Below are positions 8,601 through 16,426 of a stretch of DNA of 64,000 bases, piece after piece; the stretch's first letter is position 1; each line of letters begins with the position of its first letter. Under the pieces are notes generated by a model that saw nothing but the letters and a program-made list of their open reading frames with translations, did not search any database and had not been told where the DNA came from. The DNA lies in assembly GCF_030818255.1 (NCBI RefSeq), contig NZ_JAUTAG010000001.1:2852001-2916000 (forward strand), in the 5' to 3' direction. The position numbers were made by a program, and so were the translations under genes. The stretch comes from Microbacterium sp. SORGH_AS_0969 (lineage in GTDB: Bacteria; Actinomycetota; Actinomycetes; Actinomycetales; Microbacteriaceae).

Positions 8601-9246
8601 GAACAACGACCTCGGTTCCGGCATGCAGGTCGCGTTGAAAGACCTCGAGCTGCGCGGGGCGGGAAACCTGCTCGGTGCCGAGCAGGCGGGGCACATCGCG
8701 GGTGTCGGGTTCGACCTGTACCTGCGCATGATCGGCGAGGCCGTGTCGACCTTCCGCGGTGAAGACGTCGACGGCCCCACCGAGCTGCGCCTCGAGCTTC
8801 CGGTCGACGCGCGCCTGCCCGAGTTCTACATCGACAGCGAGCGGCTGCGCCTCGAGGCCTACCAGAAGCTCTCGGCCGCGGCATCCGCGACCGCCAAGGA
8901 CGACGCGATCGATCTGGTCGTCGAGGAACTGCGCGATCGCTACGGCGAGCCGCCCGCCGAGGTCGAGGGTCTCATCGCCGTGGCGCGCCTGCGTCGCCGC
9001 GCGGCGCAGGCCGGGCTCGCCGATGTCGTCGCCATGGGCTCGAACCTCCGCATCGCCCCCGCGAACCTCGCGGAGTCGATGCGCGTGCGCCTGCAGCGGC
9101 TCTACCCGAAGGCGAAGCTCGTCGCGGGCGGCGACGCGATGGTCGTCCCGCTCCCGCAGGACGCCGACGACGCGAATCTCATCGCGTGGGTGCGGCAATT
9201 GCTCGACGCGCTCTGGCCGCTGCCGGTCGAGACGGCGTCGGTCTGA
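5671..9246 (+). CDS. mfd: Transcription-repair coupling factor Mfd
   Basis: 1191 residues, the normal length for Mfd, which pushes stalled RNA polymerase off DNA and recruits UvrA to the lesion. Seen in order: an N-terminal UvrB-like region (FPAWETLPHERLSPSPETVGRR); the RNA-polymerase-interacting domain beginning LKPGDVVVHATHGIGKF; the RecG-like translocase with Walker A GDVGFGKTEVAVRAAF and Walker B/motif II IIDEEQRFGVEHK, then SATPIPRTLEMA and QLRGRVGRGRDRAYAY; and the C-terminal TRCF domain (ELRLELPVDARLPEFYI). GTG 5671 is used because a -10 element lies 7 bases before it. All catalytic motifs are intact. Confidence 0.97.
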   Translation: MTVPGIVRALEQAESYREAASAASADLSLSLVDGLDAPVIAGLVERRRAAGDPGAVLVIAPTGRRAESLGPALDAVLPGAQVLHFPAWETLPHERLSPSPETVGRRLDVLRRIAAWNGDAPLVVTASVRSALQPLAPGLGDVAPVELAVGGRGHELEAVTTRLVELAYHRVDMVSRRGEFAVRGGILDVFPPVADHPYRVEFFGDEVDQIRAFSVADQRSLPGEVTTVTLVPSRELLLTPAVRTRAAALRDAYPGLRQLLEKMAEGIPAEGMESLIPVLIDDLTTLVDYLPGGSAVALVDPERSLARATTLGDTNREFLEAAWSAATAGADTPVDLDSGDFVTLDDLHERASGRGGVWWQLSAFDSGAADAEDEGLVTGDDSPHRIKADAVPSFQGNVDGATAHVGQLLGDGWSVIVTASGPGLVDRARDVLAERGIAARRVDDVLTPPEPGVAHVVCAPLERGFELGEARFAVITETEFYGRSVGGDNRGAKKLASRRRNVVDPLQLKPGDVVVHATHGIGKFIELTQREVSSGGRNAVKTTKEYLVLEYAPSKRGYPGDKLFVPTDQLDLLSKYVGGEAPTLSKMGGSDWAAAKGRARKAVRDIAVELVKLYSARMASKGYAFGPDTPWQRELEEAFPFAETQDQLQTIDEIKADMEKPIPMDRLLSGDVGFGKTEVAVRAAFKAIQDGKQVAMLVPTTLLVKQHLETFAERFAGFPVTVRPLSRFQSDKEAKATLAGLTDGTVDMVIGTHRILTEKVIFKDLGLMIIDEEQRFGVEHKDALKKLKTNVDILAMSATPIPRTLEMAVTGIREMSTLATPPEDRHPILSYVGPRNDKQIAAAIRRELLREGQVFYVHNRVSSIQRVAAHLAELVPEARIVVAHGQMGEHALEQVVDDFWERRADVLVSTTIIETGLDISNANTIIIDRADKYGLSQLHQLRGRVGRGRDRAYAYFLYDEMKPLSETAADRLETIAVNNDLGSGMQVALKDLELRGAGNLLGAEQAGHIAGVGFDLYLRMIGEAVSTFRGEDVDGPTELRLELPVDARLPEFYIDSERLRLEAYQKLSAAASATAKDDAIDLVVEELRDRYGEPPAEVEGLIAVARLRRRAAQAGLADVVAMGSNLRIAPANLAESMRVRLQRLYPKAKLVAGGDAMVVPLPQDADDANLIAWVRQLLDALWPLPVETASV

Positions 9247-9254
9247 GGGATGCC

Positions 9255-9629
9255 ATGATCGGCGCACTCGTGACGAGCACCGTGGCGATGGTCGCGGTGG
9301 CGGCGCTCGCGTTCTGGACCGCGCAGCGCGGAGCGGCGGGCACGCTGCCGCGGAACGACTTCATCGGCATCCGGACGGGGGCCACCCGGGCATCCGACGA
9401 GGCGTGGATCGCCGCGCATCGCGCCGGTGCCGTCGATCTTGCTTGGTCCGGAGCCGGCGCGCTCCTCACCGCCCTGGGTCCCTGGGCGGCGCTCATCGTG
9501 CCGACATCCCTTCGCGAGTTCGTCATCGTCGTGGCAGTCGTCGTGGGTCTGGTTGTGCTGCTGGGCTTCTCGCTCCGAGCGGCGGTGGTCGGCGGTCGCG
9601 CCGCGCGGGAGTTGACCGAAGGCCGGTGA
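9255..9629 (+). CDS. SdpI-family membrane protein
   Basis: 124 residues starting 8 bases after the mfd stop codon, so probably on the same transcript. The first 23 residues form a membrane helix. The next segment, RNDFIGIRTGATRASDEAWIA, matches the SdpI/YhfL family signature (N-x2-IGIRT...T-x2-SDEAW-x3-H). Two further hydrophobic segments follow. In Bacillus, SdpI protects against the SdpC toxin, but most family members have no assigned role. Membership is fairly clear; a function in immunity should not be assumed. Confidence 0.75.
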   Translation: MIGALVTSTVAMVAVAALAFWTAQRGAAGTLPRNDFIGIRTGATRASDEAWIAAHRAGAVDLAWSGAGALLTALGPWAALIVPTSLREFVIVVAVVVGLVVLLGFSLRAAVVGGRAARELTEGR

Positions 9630-9701
9630 ACGCCCGCGTGGGCGGGCAGGGGTGTTCACCGAGGACGCGTGCGCGCGCACCCGTCCGGTGGCGGGTGTGG
9701 T

Positions 9702-9734
9702 GACGCGGCCGGCTGGTGGTCAGCCGGCCGCGTC
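9702..9734. terminator. Terminator between convergent genes
   Basis: A perfect 14-bp stem (GACGCGGCCGGCTG with its complement) around the 5-base loop GTGGT. It sits between the SdpI gene and the end of the beta-helix gene. Confidence 0.7.
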
Positions 9735-9747
9735 GTTGGGGTGGGTG

Positions 9748-12700
9748 TTAGTTGCAGGTGCGGGTGGTGTAGGGGGCGGTGGTGGTGGCGGTGGTGGGTG
9801 TTCCGTCGATGGTGGCGGTGACGGTGGCGGTGGCTGTGCCGGCGGTGATGGTTTTGCTTCGCGTGGTGTAGGCGAAGCTGGTGCTCTTGCCGGCGGCGAG
9901 GGCGGTGGTGGTGCGTGTTCCCCAGGGGGTGGCGACGGTGGTGTCGACGGTGCGGGAACTGGTGTTGGTGACGGTGACGGTGAGGACGACCTTTCCGCTG
10001 ACGCATCGCGAGGAGGCGGTTGCTTGGGCGCTGAGGGTGGGGGTGGGTGCCTGGGGGACCACGTCCACGGTGTATTGGGTGGTGGTGGTGTGGTCTTGGG
10101 CGAGGGTGTTCAGGGTGAGACGGGTGGTCGTGCCCTGGGTGAGGGGGAGGGTGCGTGGTTTGGTGTCGTCGATGAGGATGTCTCCGACTTTGACCAGGCC
10201 GCTGGGGGTGGTGGGGTCGGCGTCGAAGGTGACGCTGGTGGTGCCGGCGGGGACGGTGAGCGTGTAGGCCTTGGTCGTGCCGGTGAAGGTCGGGCTGAGG
10301 GTACCGGTGGTGAAGGTCAGTTTGGAGAGGTTCGCGTCGGTGGCGTAGGTGGTGGTGCGGGCCGTGGTGAGGCCGTAGATTCCGCCGACGTAGCTGCCGG
10401 AGCCGTCGGCGGTGAAGCGGACGGTGACGACGGGAATTTTGTTCCCCTTGGCGTCGAGGACGTATTTGCCGGCGGCGTCTTTTTTGTAGCTGTCGGTGGT
10501 GGCGATGTTCTGCAGGATCGACGCGGGGATCTCGTCCCACTGGGTGTAGAAGGAGTTGCCCTGGGCGTTGGTGATCTTCTCGGTTTTCAGCTTGGTGCCG
10601 TTGAGGAGCACGTCGAAGCTGCGGCCGTTGTCGCCGCCGTTGTAGCGCACGCCGAGGTAGTTCTTGGGTGCGGTGGGGTCGACGTTCATCTCCAGCTGGA
10701 AGTACGATCCGGCGGAGCGTTCGGCGTCGCGGTAGGCCTGTCCGGCCCAGGTGCCGGAGTTGGAGCGGACGGTTTTGAGGTTGCGGGCGGCTTCTTCGCT
10801 GCTGTTGCCGAGTGCGGAGAACGCGTCGATGTTCACCTCCGTGTCGCGCAGCGCCTTCTTGTCGTCCAGGATGCGCTGCTGCGCCGCCGCCGAATCCACC
10901 GGCTCCGACCCGTCCGAGAACGACAGGGCGCTGAATCGAGCGGTCGAGGTGCCCAGTTCGCCCGAGTTGCCCGCGCGACCGGCGCTGGACTGTACGACAC
11001 CCGCATCGAGGTTCTCATCGGCACCGACGAGCGGGGCCTGGCCGAGGGTGGTGTAGTTCGTGCCGTCGGTCGAGTACGAGGCGGTGACGATGTTCTTGTT
11101 CCGCGTCAGCTTGACCCACAGCGGGCGAGCGGTCGTCTGAACCGCAGCGGCCTGCGAGTCGATGGCGCCATCGCCGTCCTTGTCGTAGCGCAGCGCGATC
11201 CAGTTGGGCTCGATGGCGAGGTGCGCGTATCCGGTGGACTTGTCCGCCGACGCGGCATCGGCCATCTTGCTCAGGTCGTTGCGCACCGACAGGCCCGCGC
11301 GATACCAGCCCGTGTTGCCGCCCTCGAACTTCGCGGTGATCGACCCGGTGGGCGTCAAGACGTCGCTCTTGTAGACGGAGGTGTACTCGTCACCCCCGCC
11401 GCCGATGTCGCGGCCCTTGTTCTGCAGCGCGATCACGTCGCCCGTCTGCACGGCTTGGTTCTCGGCGTACAGCGAGGGCGCGGCCGTGGTCAGTCCGGCG
11501 GCCACTCGACCGCCGAGGGCGACCGCGAGCGACTTCGACACCGTCTCGCGGCTGGTGCCGGTGAACTCCTGGCGGGTCATCGTCGCGTTGGCAGACACCG
11601 TTCCACTGGTGACGGCGTCGGCGCCGGTGATCTTCCAGGTGGCCGTGGCGGTGACGCCCGGCTCGAGGCTGGTCGGGGCGGTTGTGAGGGGGGTCAGCGA
11701 GACCTTGTCGGATCCGCTCACCTGTACGGCGATGTCGCTGAGGGGGGTCGAGCCGAAGTTGGCGACGGTGGCGGTGAGGATCTGCGATCCGGAGGTGTCA
11801 CGGGCGATCGAGAGGTCGAGACCGCGCGATTGGCCGATCCAGTCACCGGGCTTGCGGTACTGCGGCGAGATGCCCGCCTCGGCGATCACCTTCTGAGCCG
11901 CCAGGGGGTACTCGTTGATGCCCAACTGCGACCTCGTGGTGATGCGGTTGTTGTAGTACTCGCCGTTGGCGTCGCATTCACCGGAGTTCGCGCACCACGG
12001 ACCTGCGTTGATACCGCCGCCGAGCCACCAGGTGCCGTCGATCGTGTTGTCGCGCGTCGAGTTTCCGACGTTATCGGCCGGGGTGCCCTGGTTCTCATTG
12101 AACCCGTTCGCGAACGCCTGGTAATACGTGCCGTCGAGGGCGTTGTTCTTGGCCGTCAGGTAGCGGGTGCCTTCGTCGAAGTAGAGCTTGGTGCCGTCCC
12201 CGCCGCGCAGGTAGTTGCTGTCCCAGCTGCTGCCGGGTGCCGCGCCGAGGTGGTAGAGGACGCCGCCGTCGTTACCCTCCTTCTTGAAGTCCCACATGAC
12301 GTTCTTGGCCACGTGCATGTTCTTCGCGATGGTGGGGTTGTTCTCCGCGAAGCGGGGCCAGAAGATGTACGAGCCGCGACCCTGGTAGACGGCGTTGCCG
12401 CCGGCATCCGGAACACCCCAACCCCAGCCGGTGTCGACGACGTCGTAGGGGCCGTTGGTGAGTTCGTTGTTCGAGATCTCGGCACCGTCGATGTAGGTCG
12501 CCAGCACCGCCGAGGATTCGAAGTAGTCCTGGCCCATCTTGGTGATGCGGTTGTTGGTGATCGAGAGGGAACGGTTCGCCTGCGCGTCGGTTGCCGGACG
12601 GGCGGCGGCGAGCGTGGTGCCGCCCGCGACGACGGCCGAGCCGGCGATGTCGTTGAACGTGTTGCCCACGACCGAGACGTTCTGGGCTCCGAGGCCGACC

Positions 12701-14190
12701 CCGGAGGAGTTCGCCTCTTCGTTCATGCCGATCCCGAGGCCCTTCGAGCCGAGGTGGGTGAACTCGTTCAGGGTGAACGACACGGACTTCGCCGCCGACA
12801 CCTGGATGCTTGCGGGCGTCTGCTGGAACATGTTGCGGTTCGACTCGAACACGAAGCAGTCGATCGCGTAGGTGCCCTGCGCGCACTCCTTCTTCTGCGC
12901 GTCGGGGTGCGCGGCGTTCCACGCCGCGAGCTGCGTCGAGTTCAGCGGCATGGTCGGGTAGTCCCGCAGCCGGATGAGACGGGTCAGGTCGTTCGTGGCG
13001 ACCGGGCTGTTGTCATCCAGGTATCGATACGCGTTGAACGCGTCGCGCTTGATGAGGCGCACAAGTGGTGCCTGATCCTTGGTGGGGTCGAAGGTGCGCT
13101 GATCCGAGGTGGGCAGGTCCTTCGTGGTGGGGTCGGTCAGTGCGTAGAGGTATCCGCGCAGGACCGCGCCGTTCTGCTGGCTCGCGTAGCCGTCGTCGCT
13201 GTTCGCTGCCGTGTCGCTGGAGTACTGGAACGACAGTCCGGAGAAGGTCAGGTTGGACACCGGTGCCGACGCCGAGTCGCCACTGATGCTCATCAGCGAT
13301 GTCACCTGCGGGGCGACGATCGAGAGGCTGTTGGGGTTCACTCCGGATGCCGGCTTGTACGACAGCTTCTTGGCTTCGGTGTCGTAGTACCACTCGTTGT
13401 CCTCGTCGACGAACGCGAGGGCATTGCGCAGCGAGAAGGCGGGGGAGTGCAGGGGCTTGTTGACGGTGTCCCAGCCCCAGGTCTGGTTGTCCCACGCCGG
13501 CTGGCGCATGGTGACGACGTTGTTCGAGATCGACTGGAAGGGGGCGAACCGGTCGGTGAACGAGGCCCGGCTGCGCAGTTCGATGCGCTTCTGCGCAGCG
13601 GGCGACAGGGCGGTCAGCTTGGCCCAGGCCGCGCCGACGTCACCGGCGGAGACGTAGGCCGGGTCGACGGTGAGGCCCGTGCGAGAGAAGCTGAACTTGT
13701 TGTAGTCCACCCACATGCGCGACCGCAGCGCCTGCGCGCCGTTGACGTAGAGCTGGCGGAAGTCGATGGCCGAGTCGAGCGGGGCTTCCCAGATGCCGTT
13801 TCCGTCGGTGTCGGTCCATCCGGTGACCGCCTTCCCGCCGGAGAGGACCGGTTTGGCGCCGTCCGCCGCCTTCCACGTCACGGTGTTGCCGTTCTGGCCC
13901 CCGTCGGCGGTGCGAAAGGTGAGCGCCTGAGACAGCGGATACACGCCATCGGCCAGAACGACCGTGACGTTCGACGAGGAGTTCGCCCCGCGCACGGCTT
14001 CCTGCGCTCGGGTGAGCGTCTTGAACGCGGATCCGGAGCTCGTTCCGTTCGCCGAGTCGCTGCCGGACGGCGAGACGTAGAACGTCGTCGTGGTGGCGGC
14101 CGTTGCCGGGGCGGCAGCGACGAGCCCGACTGTGGTGAGCGCTGAGACGACGGACAGAGCGGTGATGACACGTAGTGCGCGTTTCGGCAC
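9748..14190 (-). CDS. Large secreted right-handed beta-helix protein (putative polysaccharide-active enzyme)
   Basis: 1480 residues. GTG 14190 follows the site AGAGGAG at 5-base spacing and gives a signal peptide ending APATAA (about residue 32). Domains in order: an N-terminal block, FYVSPSGSDSANGTSSGSAF then LADGVYPLSQALTF, typical of parallel beta-helix polysaccharide enzymes such as GH141-like proteins; helix repeats around 330-650; an Ig-like segment near 740-850; a concanavalin-like domain near 880-1060 (SVRNDLSKM... WVKLTRNKN); a DUF6805-like domain around YLGVRYNGGDNGRSF; a cadherin-like beta-sandwich (LSKLTFTTGTLSPTF); and a Thr-rich C-terminal module with Cys1396 and Cys1479, probably a disulfide. 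No cell-wall anchor is seen. Substrate unknown. It follows the DUF916 gene on the same strand. Confidence 0.8.
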   Translation of the reverse strand: MPKRALRVITALSVVSALTTVGLVAAAPATAATTTTFYVSPSGSDSANGTSSGSAFKTLTRAQEAVRGANSSSNVTVVLADGVYPLSQALTFRTADGGQNGNTVTWKAADGAKPVLSGGKAVTGWTDTDGNGIWEAPLDSAIDFRQLYVNGAQALRSRMWVDYNKFSFSRTGLTVDPAYVSAGDVGAAWAKLTALSPAAQKRIELRSRASFTDRFAPFQSISNNVVTMRQPAWDNQTWGWDTVNKPLHSPAFSLRNALAFVDEDNEWYYDTEAKKLSYKPASGVNPNSLSIVAPQVTSLMSISGDSASAPVSNLTFSGLSFQYSSDTAANSDDGYASQQNGAVLRGYLYALTDPTTKDLPTSDQRTFDPTKDQAPLVRLIKRDAFNAYRYLDDNSPVATNDLTRLIRLRDYPTMPLNSTQLAAWNAAHPDAQKKECAQGTYAIDCFVFESNRNMFQQTPASIQVSAAKSVSFTLNEFTHLGSKGLGIGMNEEANSSGVGLGAQNVSVVGNTFNDIAGSAVVAGGTTLAAARPATDAQANRSLSITNNRITKMGQDYFESSAVLATYIDGAEISNNELTNGPYDVVDTGWGWGVPDAGGNAVYQGRGSYIFWPRFAENNPTIAKNMHVAKNVMWDFKKEGNDGGVLYHLGAAPGSSWDSNYLRGGDGTKLYFDEGTRYLTAKNNALDGTYYQAFANGFNENQGTPADNVGNSTRDNTIDGTWWLGGGINAGPWCANSGECDANGEYYNNRITTRSQLGINEYPLAAQKVIAEAGISPQYRKPGDWIGQSRGLDLSIARDTSGSQILTATVANFGSTPLSDIAVQVSGSDKVSLTPLTTAPTSLEPGVTATATWKITGADAVTSGTVSANATMTRQEFTGTSRETVSKSLAVALGGRVAAGLTTAAPSLYAENQAVQTGDVIALQNKGRDIGGGGDEYTSVYKSDVLTPTGSITAKFEGGNTGWYRAGLSVRNDLSKMADAASADKSTGYAHLAIEPNWIALRYDKDGDGAIDSQAAAVQTTARPLWVKLTRNKNIVTASYSTDGTNYTTLGQAPLVGADENLDAGVVQSSAGRAGNSGELGTSTARFSALSFSDGSEPVDSAAAQQRILDDKKALRDTEVNIDAFSALGNSSEEAARNLKTVRSNSGTWAGQAYRDAERSAGSYFQLEMNVDPTAPKNYLGVRYNGGDNGRSFDVLLNGTKLKTEKITNAQGNSFYTQWDEIPASILQNIATTDSYKKDAAGKYVLDAKGNKIPVVTVRFTADGSGSYVGGIYGLTTARTTTYATDANLSKLTFTTGTLSPTFTGTTKAYTLTVPAGTTSVTFDADPTTPSGLVKVGDILIDDTKPRTLPLTQGTTTRLTLNTLAQDHTTTTQYTVDVVPQAPTPTLSAQATASSRCVSGKVVLTVTVTNTSSRTVDTTVATPWGTRTTTALAAGKSTSFAYTTRSKTITAGTATATVTATIDGTPTTATTTAPYTTRTCN

Positions 14191-14301
14191 GGTGACTCCT
14201 CTTTGAGTGCGTGGGGCGTCCGTGGGGACGCGAGAACATCGGGGTGGGATGGGGTGGGAAACGGGGACGTCGTCGTTCGGCTCAGCCGCCGCGCCGGCTC
14301 C

Positions 14302-15378
14302 TCAGCGGTTGCGCGCGCGCAGCTTCGAGCTGTCCCAGGCGACCGGGTCGGCTTTCTTTCGTTCCTCCTCTCGTGCGGCGGCGACGGCGCGGCGCAACCG
14401 CTGCTTCGCGCGCAGGCGGTCCCAGGCGATCGCGCCCGCGATCAACAGGACGGCGAGCAGGATGAGCAGGTGCGGCCAGGGCACCGCCGCGGCGACGAAC
14501 GACTCGTGTGCCGGAGACACCTGCAGCCCGTCGCCCTCGGGTGCCGAGACCCGGGGGGAGACGCTCACCTCGCCCGGGACGACGAACACGGGCCAGACCT
14601 GGCCGATGGTCAGCGTGACGCGCCGCTCGGCCCCCGGCAGCAGCTCCAGCGGAGCCTCACCGGGCGCGGGCGCGAAGTCGGCGGACTGCCCGAGAGAGGT
14701 GGTGGCGGTCGCATCGACGATCAGTCGGATGTTCCCGGTGTTGCGCACGACGAAGCTGGCGTCGAGAGACCCGGGCTCCAGCGGGTTCCAGGCGGTGCGA
14801 TACCCGGTGTCCACCTCGCTGACGGTGTACGCGGGGGTGAGCTGGCCCGTCACCCGGGTCAGGACCCGGAAACCGACGCGGCTTTCCACCCCGATGCTGT
14901 TGCCGCTGTCGTCCGTTCCCGTCGACGACACGGATGCCGCGATGCCGGCCGCGTGATCGCCGGGTGTCGCTGTCCTCGGGACCGTCAGCGTGAACGGGAC
15001 GTCCACCGTCGCCCCGGCACCCACGGTCACCGTGCGCGCGACGTCGATCCAGGTGCCGGAATCGACGGACGTCGCCCCCGTCGGCAGCATGTTGAATCGC
15101 CCGCGCTCGTTGGTGTAGCCGTCCGCCGCCGTGATCGCGAAGGTGACGGGTGTCTGCGAGAAGTTGCTCACCTGGAAGGTGTCCGAGCCGGTCTCGCCCG
15201 GATCGAGGGTGAGATCGACCCGGGCGCGCGGGGAACCGTCCGACGCGGGGACCGGGCGCACCGCCCAGGTCGTGTCGTCGGACGTGGTCGAGGCCGCTGC
15301 CGGAGGGGCCCACGCCACGACGAAGACGAACGTGAGCAGGACCCAGAGAAGGGAGTGCGGAGACCGTCGTATCGGCAT
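14302..15378 (-). CDS. DUF916-type cell-surface protein with C-terminal membrane anchor
   Basis: 358 residues. A signal peptide (residues 1-29, ending PPAAA) is followed by a DUF916-like region: WAVRPVPASDGSPRARVDLTLDPGETGSD is cut here to its pattern of 'acidic-Gly-Glu-Thr before a beta strand', then FQVSNFSQTPVTF and DGYTNERGRFNML. A second beta-rich part runs to about 285. One membrane helix (HLLILLAVLLIAGAIAW) and a basic cytoplasmic tail end the protein. In Firmicutes, DUF916 proteins partner WxL proteins and bind peptidoglycan; here a WxL-like protein is encoded just upstream. It likely anchors a surface complex. Family assignment moderate to good; partner role inferred. Confidence 0.75.
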   Translation of the reverse strand: MPIRRSPHSLLWVLLTFVFVVAWAPPAAASTTSDDTTWAVRPVPASDGSPRARVDLTLDPGETGSDTFQVSNFSQTPVTFAITAADGYTNERGRFNMLPTGATSVDSGTWIDVARTVTVGAGATVDVPFTLTVPRTATPGDHAAGIAASVSSTGTDDSGNSIGVESRVGFRVLTRVTGQLTPAYTVSEVDTGYRTAWNPLEPGSLDASFVVRNTGNIRLIVDATATTSLGQSADFAPAPGEAPLELLPGAERRVTLTIGQVWPVFVVPGEVSVSPRVSAPEGDGLQVSPAHESFVAAAVPWPHLLILLAVLLIAGAIAWDRLRAKQRLRRAVAAAREEERKKADPVAWDSSKLRARNR

Positions 15379-15408
15379 CTCGAATCCTTAGGGGACGTGC
15401 CAGGGCAG

Positions 15409-15455
15409 CGCTCACCGGCCGGGCGCGCGCAGCGTGCCGCGCCGACCGGTGAGCG
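15409..15455 (-). terminator. Intercistronic hairpin between the WxL-like and DUF916 genes
   Basis: Perfect 10-bp arms, CGCTCACCGG at 15409-15418 and its complement at 15446-15455, with a GC-rich loop of 27 bases. No T-run follows. It could let the upstream, secreted protein be made in excess of the anchored one by partial termination or message processing. Confidence 0.5.
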
Positions 15456-15464
15456 TCGCCGGGA

Positions 15465-16130
15465 TCACTCGAAGAGCGAGATGGTCAGGGTCGAGGTGTA
15501 CGAGCCGGCGGCGACCGTCTGGGGGGTCTTGAGCTTGAGCGTCGCGGTGGCCGTCCACGCGGTGCCCTTGGCTCGAGCCTCCGCCGACGACGTCGCGATC
15601 GCGAACAGTTCCTTGTCCTTCAGGCCGACGTTGTTGTTGTTGGCGGGGTTGTTGGTCGGGTCGTCGAGAGCGGGAACGGTCCCGTCCCCGGGAGCGACGG
15701 TGCCATCACTGTCCGTGGTGACGTCGGGCGTCCATCCGAGGTTCTCGGGACCGATGACGTCGGTGCTTCCGGCCTTGGTGAACGCGCTTGCCTGGCCCTC
15801 GACATACCAGGCGGTCGGGATGACGTTGCCGTCCGAGTCCGTCGTGTCCGCGGGGATCTGCGAGGGGTCGCGCGTGTCGTTGACCGTCACGGTGGGCAGG
15901 GTTCCCCAGAACTCTCGGGTCTCGGCATTACCGTCGTCGACCTCGGTCAGTGAGGTGCTGTCACCGTCGACGGTGAGGGTCAATGCCCCGGTGCTGACGG
16001 GAGCGATGTCGACGTTCACAGCCACTCCGTGGTCCTCTTCGACCGCGAATGCGGCGGATGCGACGCCGCTCAGGAGCAGACAACCGACTCCCGCAGCAGC
16101 GACGCGGATTCCGACGGCAGACTTCTTCAT
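15465..16130 (-). CDS. WxL-like secreted surface protein
   Basis: 221 residues from ATG 16130, chosen for the AGAGGAAG site just upstream and the classical signal peptide that follows (MKKSAVGIRVAAAGVGC, cleavage after about residue 30). The mature protein is acidic and almost all beta-strand. GTLPTVTVNDTRDP, then WYVEGQASAF, then ENLGWTPDV and the ending AGSYTSTLTISLFE reproduce the order of motifs in WxL-type domains (DtR, W-x-x-x-GQ-x-x-F, LGWTP, G-Y-T-S-T-L-T). The strict second W-x-L is replaced by TISL. It precedes the DUF916 gene by 86 bases and is probably co-transcribed with it. Expected to be non-covalently wall-bound. Confidence 0.65.
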   Translation of the reverse strand: MKKSAVGIRVAAAGVGCLLLSGVASAAFAVEEDHGVAVNVDIAPVSTGALTLTVDGDSTSLTEVDDGNAETREFWGTLPTVTVNDTRDPSQIPADTTDSDGNVIPTAWYVEGQASAFTKAGSTDVIGPENLGWTPDVTTDSDGTVAPGDGTVPALDDPTNNPANNNNVGLKDKELFAIATSSAEARAKGTAWTATATLKLKTPQTVAAGSYTSTLTISLFE

Positions 16131-16426
16131 TTCTTCCTCTCGATGGGGAACGGCCACGGGGCCACGGGCGGGCGCTGACCGGGCTTCGTGCGGCGCGCAC
16201 CGAACAGGCCATGGTGTCGGGAACGTATCGGCGGGAATTCGACTTTGAATCACCCTGATCGGTGTCGGAGACGCACCGAAAACGTTCATCAGACGTATGA
16301 CCTATTACGAGAAAGCTAGCGCACACCAGCGCGTCGTGTCGAGTGCGAAAAATCGGCAGCCGAAACCTTCGTTGCGGGGCCGGAGCTACCGCTCCGTCGA
16401 CCGCGCGACGCTGCCAGGATGAGCAC
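16131..16426. other. Intergenic region upstream of the surface-protein cluster
   Basis: About 300 bases between divergent genes. The stretch 16245-16330 is clearly richer in A and T than its surroundings and is the likely place for the promoter of the minus-strand surface cluster, but I cannot assign -35 and -10 boxes with confidence. No gene or repeat is visible here. Confidence 0.4.

Noticed and set aside
5485..9267. A 1260-codon open frame on the minus strand opposite mfd
   Set aside because: All Mfd motifs lie in the plus frame. The minus frame is rich in Arg, Asp, His and Leu as expected for an antisense of GC-rich coding DNA.
9652..14145. A 1497-codon open frame on the plus strand opposite the beta-helix gene
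   Set aside because: It is Gly/Val/Arg-rich low-complexity text without any domain. The minus frame has a signal peptide, ribosome site and clear domains, so the plus frame is its codon-bias shadow.
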